DNA of 41,224 nucleotides from NCBI GenBank assembly GCA_023390055.1, contig JAEWDP010000086.1, positions 1-41,224 of the forward strand, read 5' to 3'. The stretch comes from Pseudomonadota bacterium (GTDB lineage: Bacteria > Pseudomonadota > Alphaproteobacteria > Rhizobiales > Rhizobiaceae). Shown here piece by piece: positions 16,308 to 25,206 of the stretch; positions within the stretch are counted from its first letter, which is position 1, and every line of letters begins with the position of its first letter. Made by a program: the position numbers and the translations under genes. The notes under the pieces are model-generated. The model was not told the DNA's origin, made no database searches, and saw only the letters and a program-made list of their open reading frames with translations.

Positions 16308-17567
16308 TTAAAGTTTGCAGGCCCCGGTGTCGGCCGGATAGATCGTTGTCAGATCTTCGCCTGGTGCCGGCACCACGTCACCAAGCTCAAGCATGTCGTG
16401 AACGTCTTCGTAGGTTCCTTCCGGCTTCACCGAGAAGGAATAGGCTTCTTGGACCAGCTGGTGGTCGAACTTGCGGAAATAGGCAGGACGCTTCTTGAGG
16501 ATGTCGAACTCGGCTTCCGTCTCGAAATAATCGATGATCTTTTCGTTGTCGGTTCCACCCGTTTCCTCGAAGGCCTTTGCGAGGATATTGCCTGTGATAT
16601 ATTCAATCCAGGCGTGGTTTTCCGGGATCTCTCCGCCATACGCCGATTTGTAGTCCTCCACGAACTTCTTTGTCCCGGGCGTGTCGATCGTATCGAACCA
16701 TACGGTTGGCCAGACACCACCAAAATTGCCCTTGCCTGCAGCCCAGGCATCTGCCGTGTTGAGGTTGAAGCCGACCGTGGGCGTCGAAAGGCCGAACTCG
16801 GCATATTGCTTCAGGAAGTTCGTGACCTGGTTGCCACCAAGATTGAGGCAGACGATATCGGGCTGGGCCTGACGGATCTTGAGAATATTGGCGGAAAAGT
16901 CCGTGGCATCCGTCGGCACGAGTTCATCACCGATCAGCTCTGCATTGTTTGCGGCAAAGAATGCCTTCGCAGCCTTGAGCAGGTCGTGGCCGAACACGTA
17001 ATCGGAGGTGATGGTGAAGAACTTCTTGCCCTCAACCATGCCCTGCTGCTTGAGCGCGGTGCCCACAGCATTGACCATGACCGCATTTGGAATGTCGGAG
17101 CAGAACATGTAGCGGCTGCAGCGATCTGCGCGCAAGACATCTGAACGCGGACCGGTGGCAATGAAGAGCTTCTTGTTGCGGGTCGCCACTTCAGAGATCG
17201 CAAGTGCCGAAGCTGATGAGATCTCACCCACCAGAACGTCGACATTATCGCGCTCGATCATGCGCTGCGCCTTCGTGGCCGCGGTTTCCGGATTGATGGA
17301 ATCTTCCGCGATGATCTCGATCTTGCGTCCGTTGATGCCACCGGCAGCATTGGCTTGTTCGACGGAAAGCTTCAGGCCATTGATGGCATATTGCCCGAGT
17401 GTACCGAGGAACCCGGTCAGCGGCACCAGATGTCCGAGAATGATCGGCTGTTCCTGGGCGCTCAAGATCGATGGCGCGGCCAGTCCCGATGCCATGAGGA
17501 TACCCGAGCCGACGCCGGTTTTGAGAACCTGGCGTCTGGACATGATGAACTTCTTGCTGTCTTCCAT
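16308..17567 (-). CDS. Periplasmic ABC substrate-binding protein, LivK/amide-type (Peripla_BP_6), Tat-exported
   Basis: 419 residues. The start ATG 17567 has GGGAGGAAG upstream. The N-terminus carries a twin-arginine signal, MSRRQVLKTG at residues 9-18 (consensus SRRxFLK), followed by a hydrophobic stretch ending ILSAQE, so it is probably exported folded through Tat. The mature part has the type I periplasmic fold: IILGHLVPLTGFLGTLGQ, AGGINGRKIEI, AATKAQRMIERDNVDVLVGE in part and ITSDYVFGHD. It serves the LivH and LivM-G-F genes downstream. The ligand cannot be read from sequence; relatives bind amino acids, amides and aromatic acids. Confidence 0.9.
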   Translation of the reverse strand: MEDSKKFIMSRRQVLKTGVGSGILMASGLAAPSILSAQEQPIILGHLVPLTGFLGTLGQYAINGLKLSVEQANAAGGINGRKIEIIAEDSINPETAATKAQRMIERDNVDVLVGEISSASALAISEVATRNKKLFIATGPRSDVLRADRCSRYMFCSDIPNAVMVNAVGTALKQQGMVEGKKFFTITSDYVFGHDLLKAAKAFFAANNAELIGDELVPTDATDFSANILKIRQAQPDIVCLNLGGNQVTNFLKQYAEFGLSTPTVGFNLNTADAWAAGKGNFGGVWPTVWFDTIDTPGTKKFVEDYKSAYGGEIPENHAWIEYITGNILAKAFEETGGTDNEKIIDYFETEAEFDILKKRPAYFRKFDHQLVQEAYSFSVKPEGTYEDVHDMLELGDVVPAPGEDLTTIYPADTGACKL

Positions 17568-17650
17568 TTTGCTTCCTCCCTTAGAGCTTGATGGATCGGT
17601 CTCCCGGTCGTCCTTTTGACGGTCCCGGCCGGGGCTCATGCACTTGCTTG

Positions 17651-18256
17651 TCACCCCGCCGGATAGGCGGTGGCCGTCATGATCTCCTCATTGGAAAATT
17701 CACTCACCCAGTCTGACAATGCCGGATACCTTGACCGCCACGCCTGTTGCGGATGGCGAAAATCAAGATATTCCAGCGCCGCCGCCACAGCGATCGTTCC
17801 GATGTGAGGCGCGGCCAGTTGGGCGATACGTCCGGAAAGATGATCGAGCCCGGCATCGATGCGGGCCCATTGGGCAGCAGCCCATTCCGGCCACCGCAAC
17901 GCCTCCGGCCGGTTCACCAGCTCGTAGCGCAAGTTGACAGCCGCATCCATCATCCCGTCAGCAAGGGCCTCGAGCACGAGGATCTCCCAGATATCGGCCG
18001 TCTCCGAACCGTAAAGGCTCGGCCCATGCCCCCGCCGATCTATGAAACGGCAGATCACGCGACTGTCATGGATCGGGCCATCGACCGTATGCAGGACCGG
18101 TATCTTGACCAGGGGATTGGACCCGGCAAGCTTGCCATTTCTGACAACCGGATCCACGGAAACCACCTCCAGATGGAGCGGCACATGGCGTTCCATCGCC
18201 GCCATGCGAACCTTTCGGGCGAAAGGAGAAGCGGGAGAATGGAGCAGTTTCAGCAT
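17651..18256 (-). CDS. Glutathione S-transferase family protein
   Basis: 201 residues. The N-terminal thioredoxin-like domain begins MLKLLHSPASPFARKVRMAA, with the SPxxRKVR motif that carries the catalytic Ser/Cys region, then NPLVKIPVL (cis-Pro) and DSRVICRFID (glutathione gamma-Glu binding). The C-terminal half is helical. It starts 2 bp after the SDR stop, so the two are co-transcribed, and it is 84 bp ahead of the ABC binding-protein gene. A role as a GSH-dependent isomerase or conjugating enzyme for the imported compound is plausible but unproven. Confidence 0.85.
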   Translation of the reverse strand: MLKLLHSPASPFARKVRMAAMERHVPLHLEVVSVDPVVRNGKLAGSNPLVKIPVLHTVDGPIHDSRVICRFIDRRGHGPSLYGSETADIWEILVLEALADGMMDAAVNLRYELVNRPEALRWPEWAAAQWARIDAGLDHLSGRIAQLAAPHIGTIAVAAALEYLDFRHPQQAWRSRYPALSDWVSEFSNEEIMTATAYPAG

Positions 18257-18258
18257 CG

Positions 18259-18939
18259 TCAGACCAGTCCGCCATTGGGTTGCACGATCTGTCCCGATAT
18301 CCAGCTTGCGCGGTCGGACGCAAGGAAGGCGATCAGGGCCGCAACCTCCTCTGGCTTTCCGACGCGATTGAAAGGTGAAAGAGCTGCGGATCGCGCGACA
18401 GCTGCCTCGTCCTTGCCGGCACGGAAAAGATCGGTGTCAACGGGTCCAGGTGCCACGCCATTGACGCGCACGCCCCTGCCCGCGACTTCCTTGGCAAGCG
18501 AACGCAGGAGCGCCTCGACTGCCGCCTTTGTCGCCGAATAGGGACCAACGCCCGGTACCGCGTGGCGCACCAGTGCCGTCGTCAGCGCAATGATCGCGCC
18601 ATTGTCACGGACGCTGCCAGCTGCCGCCTTGAGCACATTGAAGGCTCCAATAATGTTCGTTTCCACCAGGTCACGCATGTTCTGATCATCAAAGGTCGCA
18701 ATCGGTCCCGGCGCAACATTGATGCCCGCATTGGCGACGACACAATCAATCCCGCCAAGCCGTGCCGTTGCCTCGCTGAAGGCCGCTGCCACACTTTTAG
18801 CGTCACGGATATCGACCGCGATCGACCCGTCCGCACCGGTCGTGGAGGTGAACTCCACCTTCCAGCCATCGGCGCGCATCGCCTGAACGGCTGCAGCTCC
18901 GATGCCGCGCGAGCCCCCAAAAATCAATACGGTCTTCAT
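18259..18939 (-). CDS. Short-chain dehydrogenase/reductase
   Basis: 226 residues. Cofactor motif LIFGGSRGIGAAA (residues about 5-17), NAGIN, and catalytic YSATK (Tyr-x-x-x-Lys) with a threonine run (LTTALV) where the catalytic Ser/Thr is expected. C-terminal GQIVQPNGG is typical. The start ATG 18939 has a GGGAG site. It is first of the SDR-GST-ABC run on this strand and could interconvert an alcohol and ketone feeding the adjacent ring-oxidation operon (inference). Confidence 0.9.
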   Translation of the reverse strand: MKTVLIFGGSRGIGAAAVQAMRADGWKVEFTSTTGADGSIAVDIRDAKSVAAAFSEATARLGGIDCVVANAGINVAPGPIATFDDQNMRDLVETNIIGAFNVLKAAAGSVRDNGAIIALTTALVRHAVPGVGPYSATKAAVEALLRSLAKEVAGRGVRVNGVAPGPVDTDLFRAGKDEAAVARSAALSPFNRVGKPEEVAALIAFLASDRASWISGQIVQPNGGLV

Positions 18940-19299
18940 CCGGTTCTCCCGCTCGGCAGGCGGTCGTCAGCCCCCCACCCTTGTCCGATTTCATCTGTCG
19001 AATTCACTCCGTCAGAAGGAATTCCTGTCCCATCTCAAACCTGCGCCTTTTTTGTTCCCATCGCCAATAGGGATTGCGACCAGGTCTATAAGAAGTTCGT
19101 ATGGTTTTACCCGGGCGAGGTTGGGTCGGGATCCTAGAAACCGGGTTCGACAGTGCCCTGCAATGCAACACTATTTCACGTTCAGGTGACCCGTAGAGGA
19201 ATTTGCGAGATCCCACTTCTTCAGGAATGGGGAGGGTTAGAGGCAAACCTTTTGTTGCTTTGTTCCTGCGGGCAATTCTTTCAAAGCTATCGTCCATGG
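18940..19299. other. Non-coding stretch between the SDR gene and the transposase remnant
   Basis: 360 bp with only unconvincing open frames. It must hold the promoter of the minus-strand SDR-GST-ABC run, but no clear -35/-10 pair was picked out. The part nearest the transposase remnant may be left-end DNA of the insertion sequence. No gene is called. Confidence 0.5.
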
Positions 19300-19510
19300 A
19301 TGGAGAGCACCAGGAACAGGAACATCACTGACGATTGCAAATATCATGTCGTGTTCTGCCCGAAATGTCGCTACCCAATCCTGATGAATGAAGGAGATGT
19401 CCGGCTGAAGCAGACCGTGCTCGATGTTTGCCAGTCACTCGACGTCGGCCAGTCACTCGACGCCGATCTGCTCGAGATTGAGGTGATGTCTGATCACAGC
19501 GTGCTGGCCG
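19300..19510 (+). pseudogene. IS200/IS605-type transposase TnpA, 3'-truncated remnant
   Basis: Starting at ATG 19300 the frame gives MESTRNRN, then CKYHVVFCPKCRYPIL, VRLKQTVLDV and LLEIEVMSDH, the well-known N-terminal pattern of IS200 Y1 transposases (CKYHVVWCPKYRR ... EVMPDHVHLL). Similarity stops right after the Asp-His, where the HUH metal motif should be, so both the metal site and the later catalytic Tyr are gone. An 18-bp tandem duplication at 19431-19466 (16 of 18 bases equal) adds six residues (two copies of a QSLD-containing unit). Clearly dead. Confidence 0.8.
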
Positions 19511-19849
19511 GAAAAACCCGATCGTCTGATGGTGACGTCATTTGAAACATGGTTTCTAATTGACCATTGAAATGACTGATGCCGGTCCACGTACGGATAT
19601 GGCGTTTGAGATGTTGCGACCATGTCGTCCAGGCGGCGACTTCAGGCTTTTGTAAACATCTGGGACATAAGCTGGCTGGACGATCATAATCGACGTTGTA
19701 AATTGCCATTTGGCAAAGCAACGCCCACGACACGTCGCGGCTGAACGTTCTGATCCACGCCCTTGGCATCGCATTCTCCTTGGATCCGCATTCAGCTAAC
19801 AGACTTGTCGTAGGGTGACGACGCTGATGGCGGGAGAGTAGTTGAAGAC
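19511..19849. other. Unassigned stretch between the transposase remnant and the helicase gene
   Basis: 339 bp. A minus-strand frame (19494-19769) can be opened, but its product resembles nothing recognised and it runs into the transposase remnant; it is probably not a gene. The helicase promoter should lie here, but no convincing boxes were found. Confidence 0.4.
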
Positions 19850-22800
19850 ATGGATGGAGGCGGGATCCATCACATTGACATTCCTCTTGTCGACCGGTGC
19901 CTGTCGGTTGACCTCGAGGTTCATCCGGTTCAGGCGAAGATCCTGGCCTTCGCCGCGGTTCGCCACGGTGACCCGGAGAAACTCGTCTTCAAGAATGGCG
20001 ACAGGCAAAAGGCGCTCGATCAACTGGAAAGTCTCGCCTCCAGATCAGACTTCCTGCTCGGCCATAACATACTCAGGTTCGACCTCTTGCACCTGAGTGC
20101 CGTCAGGCCACGGTTCTTGCGCCTTGCGGACAAGCCCATCGACACGCTCTGGCTCAATCCTTTGGCCTTCCCGCGCAATCCCTATCACCATCTGGTAAAG
20201 CATCATCACGACGGACGCCTGCAAGCCGGACACATCAATGATCCGGAGCTCGATGCCAGACTGGTGTTCGACGTCCTGACGAACCAGATCACGGCGCTGG
20301 AAACGTTGGCTAAGGAAAAGCCGGCCATTCTGGCGGCCTATCATTACCTGACCACCCGCAGTGCAGGCTGCAACGGGTTTGACGCGTTCTTCTTCAATCT
20401 GCGCAAGGCATCATGCCCTACGCCCATGCAAGCCAGAAGCGCGATCATGCAATTGCTTCAAGGGCACGCCTGCAACATGCGCGTTGAAGAAGCCCTGGAT
20501 CGGTTGTCGTCGCCCGAGCTTGGGTGGCCGATGGCCTACGCGCTGTCCTGGATCTCGGTAGCTGGTGGTGATTCCGTTATGCCACCATGGGTTCGGATGC
20601 AATTTCCAGATGCTTCGCGGATCGTTCGGCATCTTCGCGACACCGCATGCGATGATCCGGCCTGTTCCTGGTGTGGTGAAAGAAGCAATCCGAAAAAGGC
20701 TTTGATCCGCTGGTTCGGGTTTTCCGGCTTTCGTCCCGAGCCGAAAGATGAAAAGGGCCGGCCATTGCAGGAACGCATTGTCGCCGAAGCCATGGCTGGA
20801 AAATCCGTTCTCGGCATCCTGCCGACAGGAACAGGAAAATCTGTCTGTTATCAAATCCCGGCACTTGCACGTTTCGACAAGGTCGGTGCACTGTCCGTCG
20901 TCATTTCGCCGCTGGTCGCGTTGATGGCCGATCAGGTTCAAGGTCTTGCGCGCCATGGCATTGACGGTTGCGTGACAATCAATGGTACCTTGTCGATGCC
21001 GGAACGCCATGCGGCACTGGACCAGATCCGCATGGGTGATGCAGCCATGGTGCTGATCTCGCCGGAGCAATTGCGCAACGTATCGGTGCGATCCGTGCTC
21101 GCGCAACGCGAGGTCGGCTACTGGATCCTCGATGAAGCCCATTGTGTCTCCAAGTGGGGACATGATTTCCGGCCCGATTATCGCTACATATCACGCTATA
21201 TCCGAGACCATACCGGCGACCGCGACATCGCTCCGGTCATTTGCCTGACTGCAACCGCCAAGCCTGAAGTTGTCCGTGACATTCACGATCACTTCCACGC
21301 TCGCCTTGGGCTGGACCTCGTCATCCTCGATGGCGGAGCCACGCGTCAAAACCTCACATTCGAAGTTCTAGAAACCAACCGCAGCCGCAAGCTTGCCGAC
21401 ATTTTAGACACGATCGAACGTGCCCTGCCCGTTGACGGCGCCTCCGGCGCAGTTGTCTATTGCGCAACACGTTCGGCAACCGAACGCGTTGCCGGCTTTC
21501 TCAAGCAGCGCGGACTGGCGGCCGATTTTTTCCATGCAGGCCTGACACCTGAACGCAAGAAAGAGACCCAGGAACGTTTCCACACGGGAGAGTTGCGGAT
21601 CATTGTGGCGACAAATGCCTTCGGCATGGGGATCGACAAACCCGATATCCGCCTTGTCGTGCATGGGGACATCCCGGGCTCACTCGAAAACTACCTTCAG
21701 GAAGCTGGTCGTGCCGGACGCGATCGCGAGCCCGCGGCTTGCGTTCTTCTTTTTGCAAGCGAAGATGTCGAACGACAGTTTACCCTGAGCGCCCGTTCAC
21801 GGCTTGCACGACACGAAATCGGAGCAATCTTGAAGGCATTGCGCCGTCTGGATGTTCGCGGCAAGCATAATGGCCCGGTGGTCGCAACGCCTGGGGAAAT
21901 CGTTCGGGAAGAAACAGCGCAGGAGTTCGAACGCGACAGCGCGACTGACGATACACGCGTGAAGACCGCCATTGCCTGGCTGGAAGAATCCGAACTTCTG
22001 AAGCGTGATGAAAACCGGGTGCAGGTCTTTCCCTCCTCGTTGCGGATCCGCACGATGGCTGAAGTCGAGGCGATCCTGTCGAAAACTGCCATGACGCAGA
22101 CTAGGCGCAGGCAGTTGATCGCGCTGGTAAGACATCTGATGACGGCTCCTTCTGATGCCGGCGTGTCGACCGATGAACTTTCAGGTGCCTGTGGACTGAC
22201 AGGCGCAGCGCTGCGACGCGCCCTTTGCGATCTCGAGGCGCTTGGAATTGCGAATGATGACACAGCCATCACGATCTTCATCCATGTCGGCATCGATGGG
22301 GCTTCCAAACAGCGTTTCCAGTCCGCTACGGCATTGGAAGCCGCCTTGATCGCAGCCATGCGGGAAAACGCACCGGATGCCGAAGACGCCGATGCACAAC
22401 CTCTAAACCTTGCAGCAACATGCCAGGCACTGCGTGATCAGGGCCACAACGGCGTTCGCCCGGATCTTGTCGAAGCCCATCTGCGAAGCTTCGCATATGA
22501 CGGACGCGACGAAGAAGGCGGGCGTGGCAATATCTTTCTACGCAAGACAAGCCGCAATATCTGCATTGTGCGACTGCAGCGATCATGGGAGTTCATGGAG
22601 GCGACGGCAGAAGCGCGTCGTCGCGCAGCAGAACTCCTGCTTGGTCACCTCGAAGGACTGGTGACCAAGGGGACACGCGGAAAAGACATTCGGGTCGAAA
22701 CGACGCTTGGAAGGATGCAGGCAGCCATTCAGCAGGATCTTCTGTTGAAGAATACGGTTCGCGACATGTCGAAGCTGCTTGGCCGCGCACTCCTGTGGTT

Positions 22801-24973
22801 GCACGAGCAAGGTGTGGTGACCCTTGGCCGCGGCCTGACGATCTTTCGACCTGCCATGACCGTCAATCTGCGGCCGGGATCTGCGCAATTTACCCTGAAG
22901 AACTTTCGTCCTCTCGAAGACCACTACACCGAACAGACCATCCAGACACACATCATGGCGGCATATGCAGAACGTGGCATGGCCTCCATGGACGACGCGA
23001 TAAGGTTGTCGAAGGACTATTTCCAGCTCGAAAAAGAAGCGTTTCTGAAACGCTGGATGCCGAACCGGGCAGGAGAAATACGCCGTCAGACGATGCCGCA
23101 AAGCTTTAAGGCAATCGTCGAAGACCTTGGTAACCCGGCTCAATCCAGGATCGTTGCCGACGACCGCGAGCAGACGAATGTCCTGGTGCTTGCAGGGCCT
23201 GGTTCAGGCAAGACCCGGGTTCTTGTGCATCGCATTGCCTATCTGATCCGTGTAAGACGTGAAGATCCACGCGACATACTGGTCCTGACCTATAACCGTC
23301 ACGCGGCACTCGAAATCCGCAAGCGTCTGAGGATGATGATTGGTGACGACGCCATTGGCGTGACGGTATCGACCTGCCATGCGCTTGCGATGCGGCTCGT
23401 GGGTGCAAGTTTCTCTGGCCTTGAGGAAGCCGGCCAATCGCGTGATTTCGACAGGATCGTGATGGAAGCGGTCACACTCCTTCAGGGTGATGGCTTGACA
23501 AAAGTCGAGGCCGAGGCCTTGCGCGAGACCCTCATTCAGGGATACCGATGGATTCTTGTCGATGAGTATCAGGATATCGGCGCCGAAGAATACGCCCTGA
23601 TCGCTGCTGTGGCCGGACGCTCGCTTGAAGATCCGGATCAGCGCCTGCGCCTCTTCGCAGTTGGGGATGACGATCAAAACATCTATGCATTTGCAGGCGC
23701 GTCGATCGAATTCATCCGGCGCTTCGAAACCGATTACGCGGCAAAGCCAAGCTATCTGGTGGAAAACTATCGCTCGACGAAGGCCATCATTTCTGCCGCC
23801 AACCGGGTGATAGCGCCAGCGGCCAACCGGATGAAGAACGGCCATGACATCGCCATCGATCGCGCCCGCGCCGGATTGAATGATGGCGGCCAGATGGAAG
23901 CGCTGGACCCCGTTGCCAAAGGCCGGGTTCAGGTTTTGCAATGTGCCGGTGATCATGAAGCGCAGGCCACTGCCGCCATCGATGAGTTGGTTCGGCTGTC
24001 GCAGTTCGTTCCTGACTGGACATGGTCGAATGCAGCTGTCATTGCGCGTGAATGGCGGCATCTTGAGCCGATACGCAGTTATTGCGAGACGCGCGCGATC
24101 CCGGTTCAGCTTGCAACGGAAATCATGCCGCCTTTGTGGCGCCTGCGCGAGGCCCGGGCATATCTTGCCTTCCTGAGGGCGCAACCGTCCGGGATGCTGA
24201 CGGTCGAGGCTATGCGGATGTTCATCTCCAGCCAGCCAGCAAACCGTTGGTGGCAGTTAATCGCAGACGCCGTCGGCGCCGTTGCCACAGAGCTAGGCGA
24301 CAAGGCTGCACCGGTCTCAGATATCATCGAGTTGTTTTCCGATTGGGCGCGCGATGCACGCCAGGAGCAGCGAGGACTGATGCTTTTGACGGCACATCGG
24401 GCCAAAGGCCTGGAGTTCGACGATATCGTCATTCTCGACGGGGGGTGGGATCGCGTCTCCGATGGAGAGGATCACGATGCTCCAAGGCGGCTCTTCTATG
24501 TCGCCATGACAAGGGCCAGGCGAAGCCTGTCAATCATTTCAATGGGGAAACGGCACCCGATCCTGCAAAACATGGCAAGCACCGTATTGCACCGAACCAT
24601 TGCAAAGAATCCCGAAGCTGCATCGCAATGCAGCCGCCGCTACCAGACACCTGATCCGAAGATGGTGGATCTTTCCTGGGTCGGCAGGCAGGCCGCGCAC
24701 CATCCGGCCCACGCGGCACTGGCCCGGATAAGGACGGGCGAGCCGATCGATCTCGTCGAGGCCAACGGACACTGGTTCATTCGTGACAGGAACGGTGTGA
24801 CGATCGGCAGGATGGCGAAGAGCTACCGTCCTCCCCGAGGCTTGAGATCCATTCGCGCTGAAGCCGGTGCCATCATTCATTGGCGCAGGATCGACAGTGG
24901 CGAAGAGTTTCATCACTTGATCCGACACGAAACGTGGGACGTCGTCCTTCCTGAACTGACATTTGCACCCTGA
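19850..24973 (+). CDS. Giant exonuclease-RecQ-UvrD fusion DNA helicase
   Basis: 1707 residues. Residues about 18-145 resemble a DEDD 3'-5' exonuclease: VDLE (D21, E23), GHNILRFD (D78) and NDPELDA (D131/D135). A Cys-rich segment follows near 265-275 (CDDPACSWC). RecQ-type SF2 helicase: Walker A LPTGTGKS near 323-330, DEAHCVSKWGHDFRPDY near 427-443 (RecQ aromatic loop), and the helicase C domain with GMGIDKPDIR and QEAGRAGRD. After a helical linker, an SF1 UvrD-type helicase: Walker A AGPGSGKT near 1113, DEYQD near 1237, GDDDQNIYAF near 1272, ENYRST, TAHRAKGLEFDDIVIL near 1513 and YVAMTRARR near 1549. The last 130 residues form a small unassigned domain. All helicase motifs are intact. The role is unknown; DNA repair or anti-phage defence are possible. 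Confidence 0.9.
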   Translation: MDGGGIHHIDIPLVDRCLSVDLEVHPVQAKILAFAAVRHGDPEKLVFKNGDRQKALDQLESLASRSDFLLGHNILRFDLLHLSAVRPRFLRLADKPIDTLWLNPLAFPRNPYHHLVKHHHDGRLQAGHINDPELDARLVFDVLTNQITALETLAKEKPAILAAYHYLTTRSAGCNGFDAFFFNLRKASCPTPMQARSAIMQLLQGHACNMRVEEALDRLSSPELGWPMAYALSWISVAGGDSVMPPWVRMQFPDASRIVRHLRDTACDDPACSWCGERSNPKKALIRWFGFSGFRPEPKDEKGRPLQERIVAEAMAGKSVLGILPTGTGKSVCYQIPALARFDKVGALSVVISPLVALMADQVQGLARHGIDGCVTINGTLSMPERHAALDQIRMGDAAMVLISPEQLRNVSVRSVLAQREVGYWILDEAHCVSKWGHDFRPDYRYISRYIRDHTGDRDIAPVICLTATAKPEVVRDIHDHFHARLGLDLVILDGGATRQNLTFEVLETNRSRKLADILDTIERALPVDGASGAVVYCATRSATERVAGFLKQRGLAADFFHAGLTPERKKETQERFHTGELRIIVATNAFGMGIDKPDIRLVVHGDIPGSLENYLQEAGRAGRDREPAACVLLFASEDVERQFTLSARSRLARHEIGAILKALRRLDVRGKHNGPVVATPGEIVREETAQEFERDSATDDTRVKTAIAWLEESELLKRDENRVQVFPSSLRIRTMAEVEAILSKTAMTQTRRRQLIALVRHLMTAPSDAGVSTDELSGACGLTGAALRRALCDLEALGIANDDTAITIFIHVGIDGASKQRFQSATALEAALIAAMRENAPDAEDADAQPLNLAATCQALRDQGHNGVRPDLVEAHLRSFAYDGRDEEGGRGNIFLRKTSRNICIVRLQRSWEFMEATAEARRRAAELLLGHLEGLVTKGTRGKDIRVETTLGRMQAAIQQDLLLKNTVRDMSKLLGRALLWLHEQGVVTLGRGLTIFRPAMTVNLRPGSAQFTLKNFRPLEDHYTEQTIQTHIMAAYAERGMASMDDAIRLSKDYFQLEKEAFLKRWMPNRAGEIRRQTMPQSFKAIVEDLGNPAQSRIVADDREQTNVLVLAGPGSGKTRVLVHRIAYLIRVRREDPRDILVLTYNRHAALEIRKRLRMMIGDDAIGVTVSTCHALAMRLVGASFSGLEEAGQSRDFDRIVMEAVTLLQGDGLTKVEAEALRETLIQGYRWILVDEYQDIGAEEYALIAAVAGRSLEDPDQRLRLFAVGDDDQNIYAFAGASIEFIRRFETDYAAKPSYLVENYRSTKAIISAANRVIAPAANRMKNGHDIAIDRARAGLNDGGQMEALDPVAKGRVQVLQCAGDHEAQATAAIDELVRLSQFVPDWTWSNAAVIAREWRHLEPIRSYCETRAIPVQLATEIMPPLWRLREARAYLAFLRAQPSGMLTVEAMRMFISSQPANRWWQLIADAVGAVATELGDKAAPVSDIIELFSDWARDARQEQRGLMLLTAHRAKGLEFDDIVILDGGWDRVSDGEDHDAPRRLFYVAMTRARRSLSIISMGKRHPILQNMASTVLHRTIAKNPEAASQCSRRYQTPDPKMVDLSWVGRQAAHHPAHAALARIRTGEPIDLVEANGHWFIRDRNGVTIGRMAKSYRPPRGLRSIRAEAGAIIHWRRIDSGEEFHHLIRHETWDVVLPELTFAP

Positions 24974-25116
24974 TCGGGGCGACAGGCATTACACTCTTGT
25001 CAAAGGTCCCTTTTCCCAGGTGGATTGAAGCGAAAATCGGCCTATCGAAAAAAACCAATCCCTGTGCAGAAAGGAATTGCGTCTTCCTGTCGGGGGTGAC
25101 ACCAAGCCTCAGCATT

Positions 25117-25206
25117 TATAGAAGCTAACTTTTGAGTGGCGGGCACCAATCCCAAACCGACTGGAGCGGCTGCCAAGAACAGACAGCCTTGGACAGGGAG
25201 CGAGAC
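25117..25206 (+). promoter_or_regulatory. Structured 5' leader of the Na+/H+ antiporter gene (candidate ion-sensing RNA)
   Basis: Upstream of the TTG start are several pairings: GGCGG (25138-25142) with CTGCC (25170-25174), GGCTG (25168-25172) with CAGCC (25184-25188), and CCAAG (25173-25177) with CTTGG (25188-25192). The last two cannot form together, which suggests a switch. CCC at 25151-25153 could pair with GGG of the AGGGAG ribosome site (25195-25200). TATAGA at 25117-25122 may be a -10 box. No named Rfam family could be matched by eye. Confidence 0.35.

Noticed and set aside
19494..19769. 91-residue minus-strand frame behind the transposase remnant
   Set aside because: Product unrecognised and it overlaps the remnant; no ribosome site of note.
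23204..24184. 326-residue minus-strand open frame inside the helicase
   Set aside because: Antisense to the intact UvrD motor; no recognisable domain.
25132..25206. Upstream TTG start for the antiporter
   Set aside because: Adds a polar, non-family leader coinciding with RNA pairings, and lacks a ribosome site; TTG 25207 has AGGGAG.
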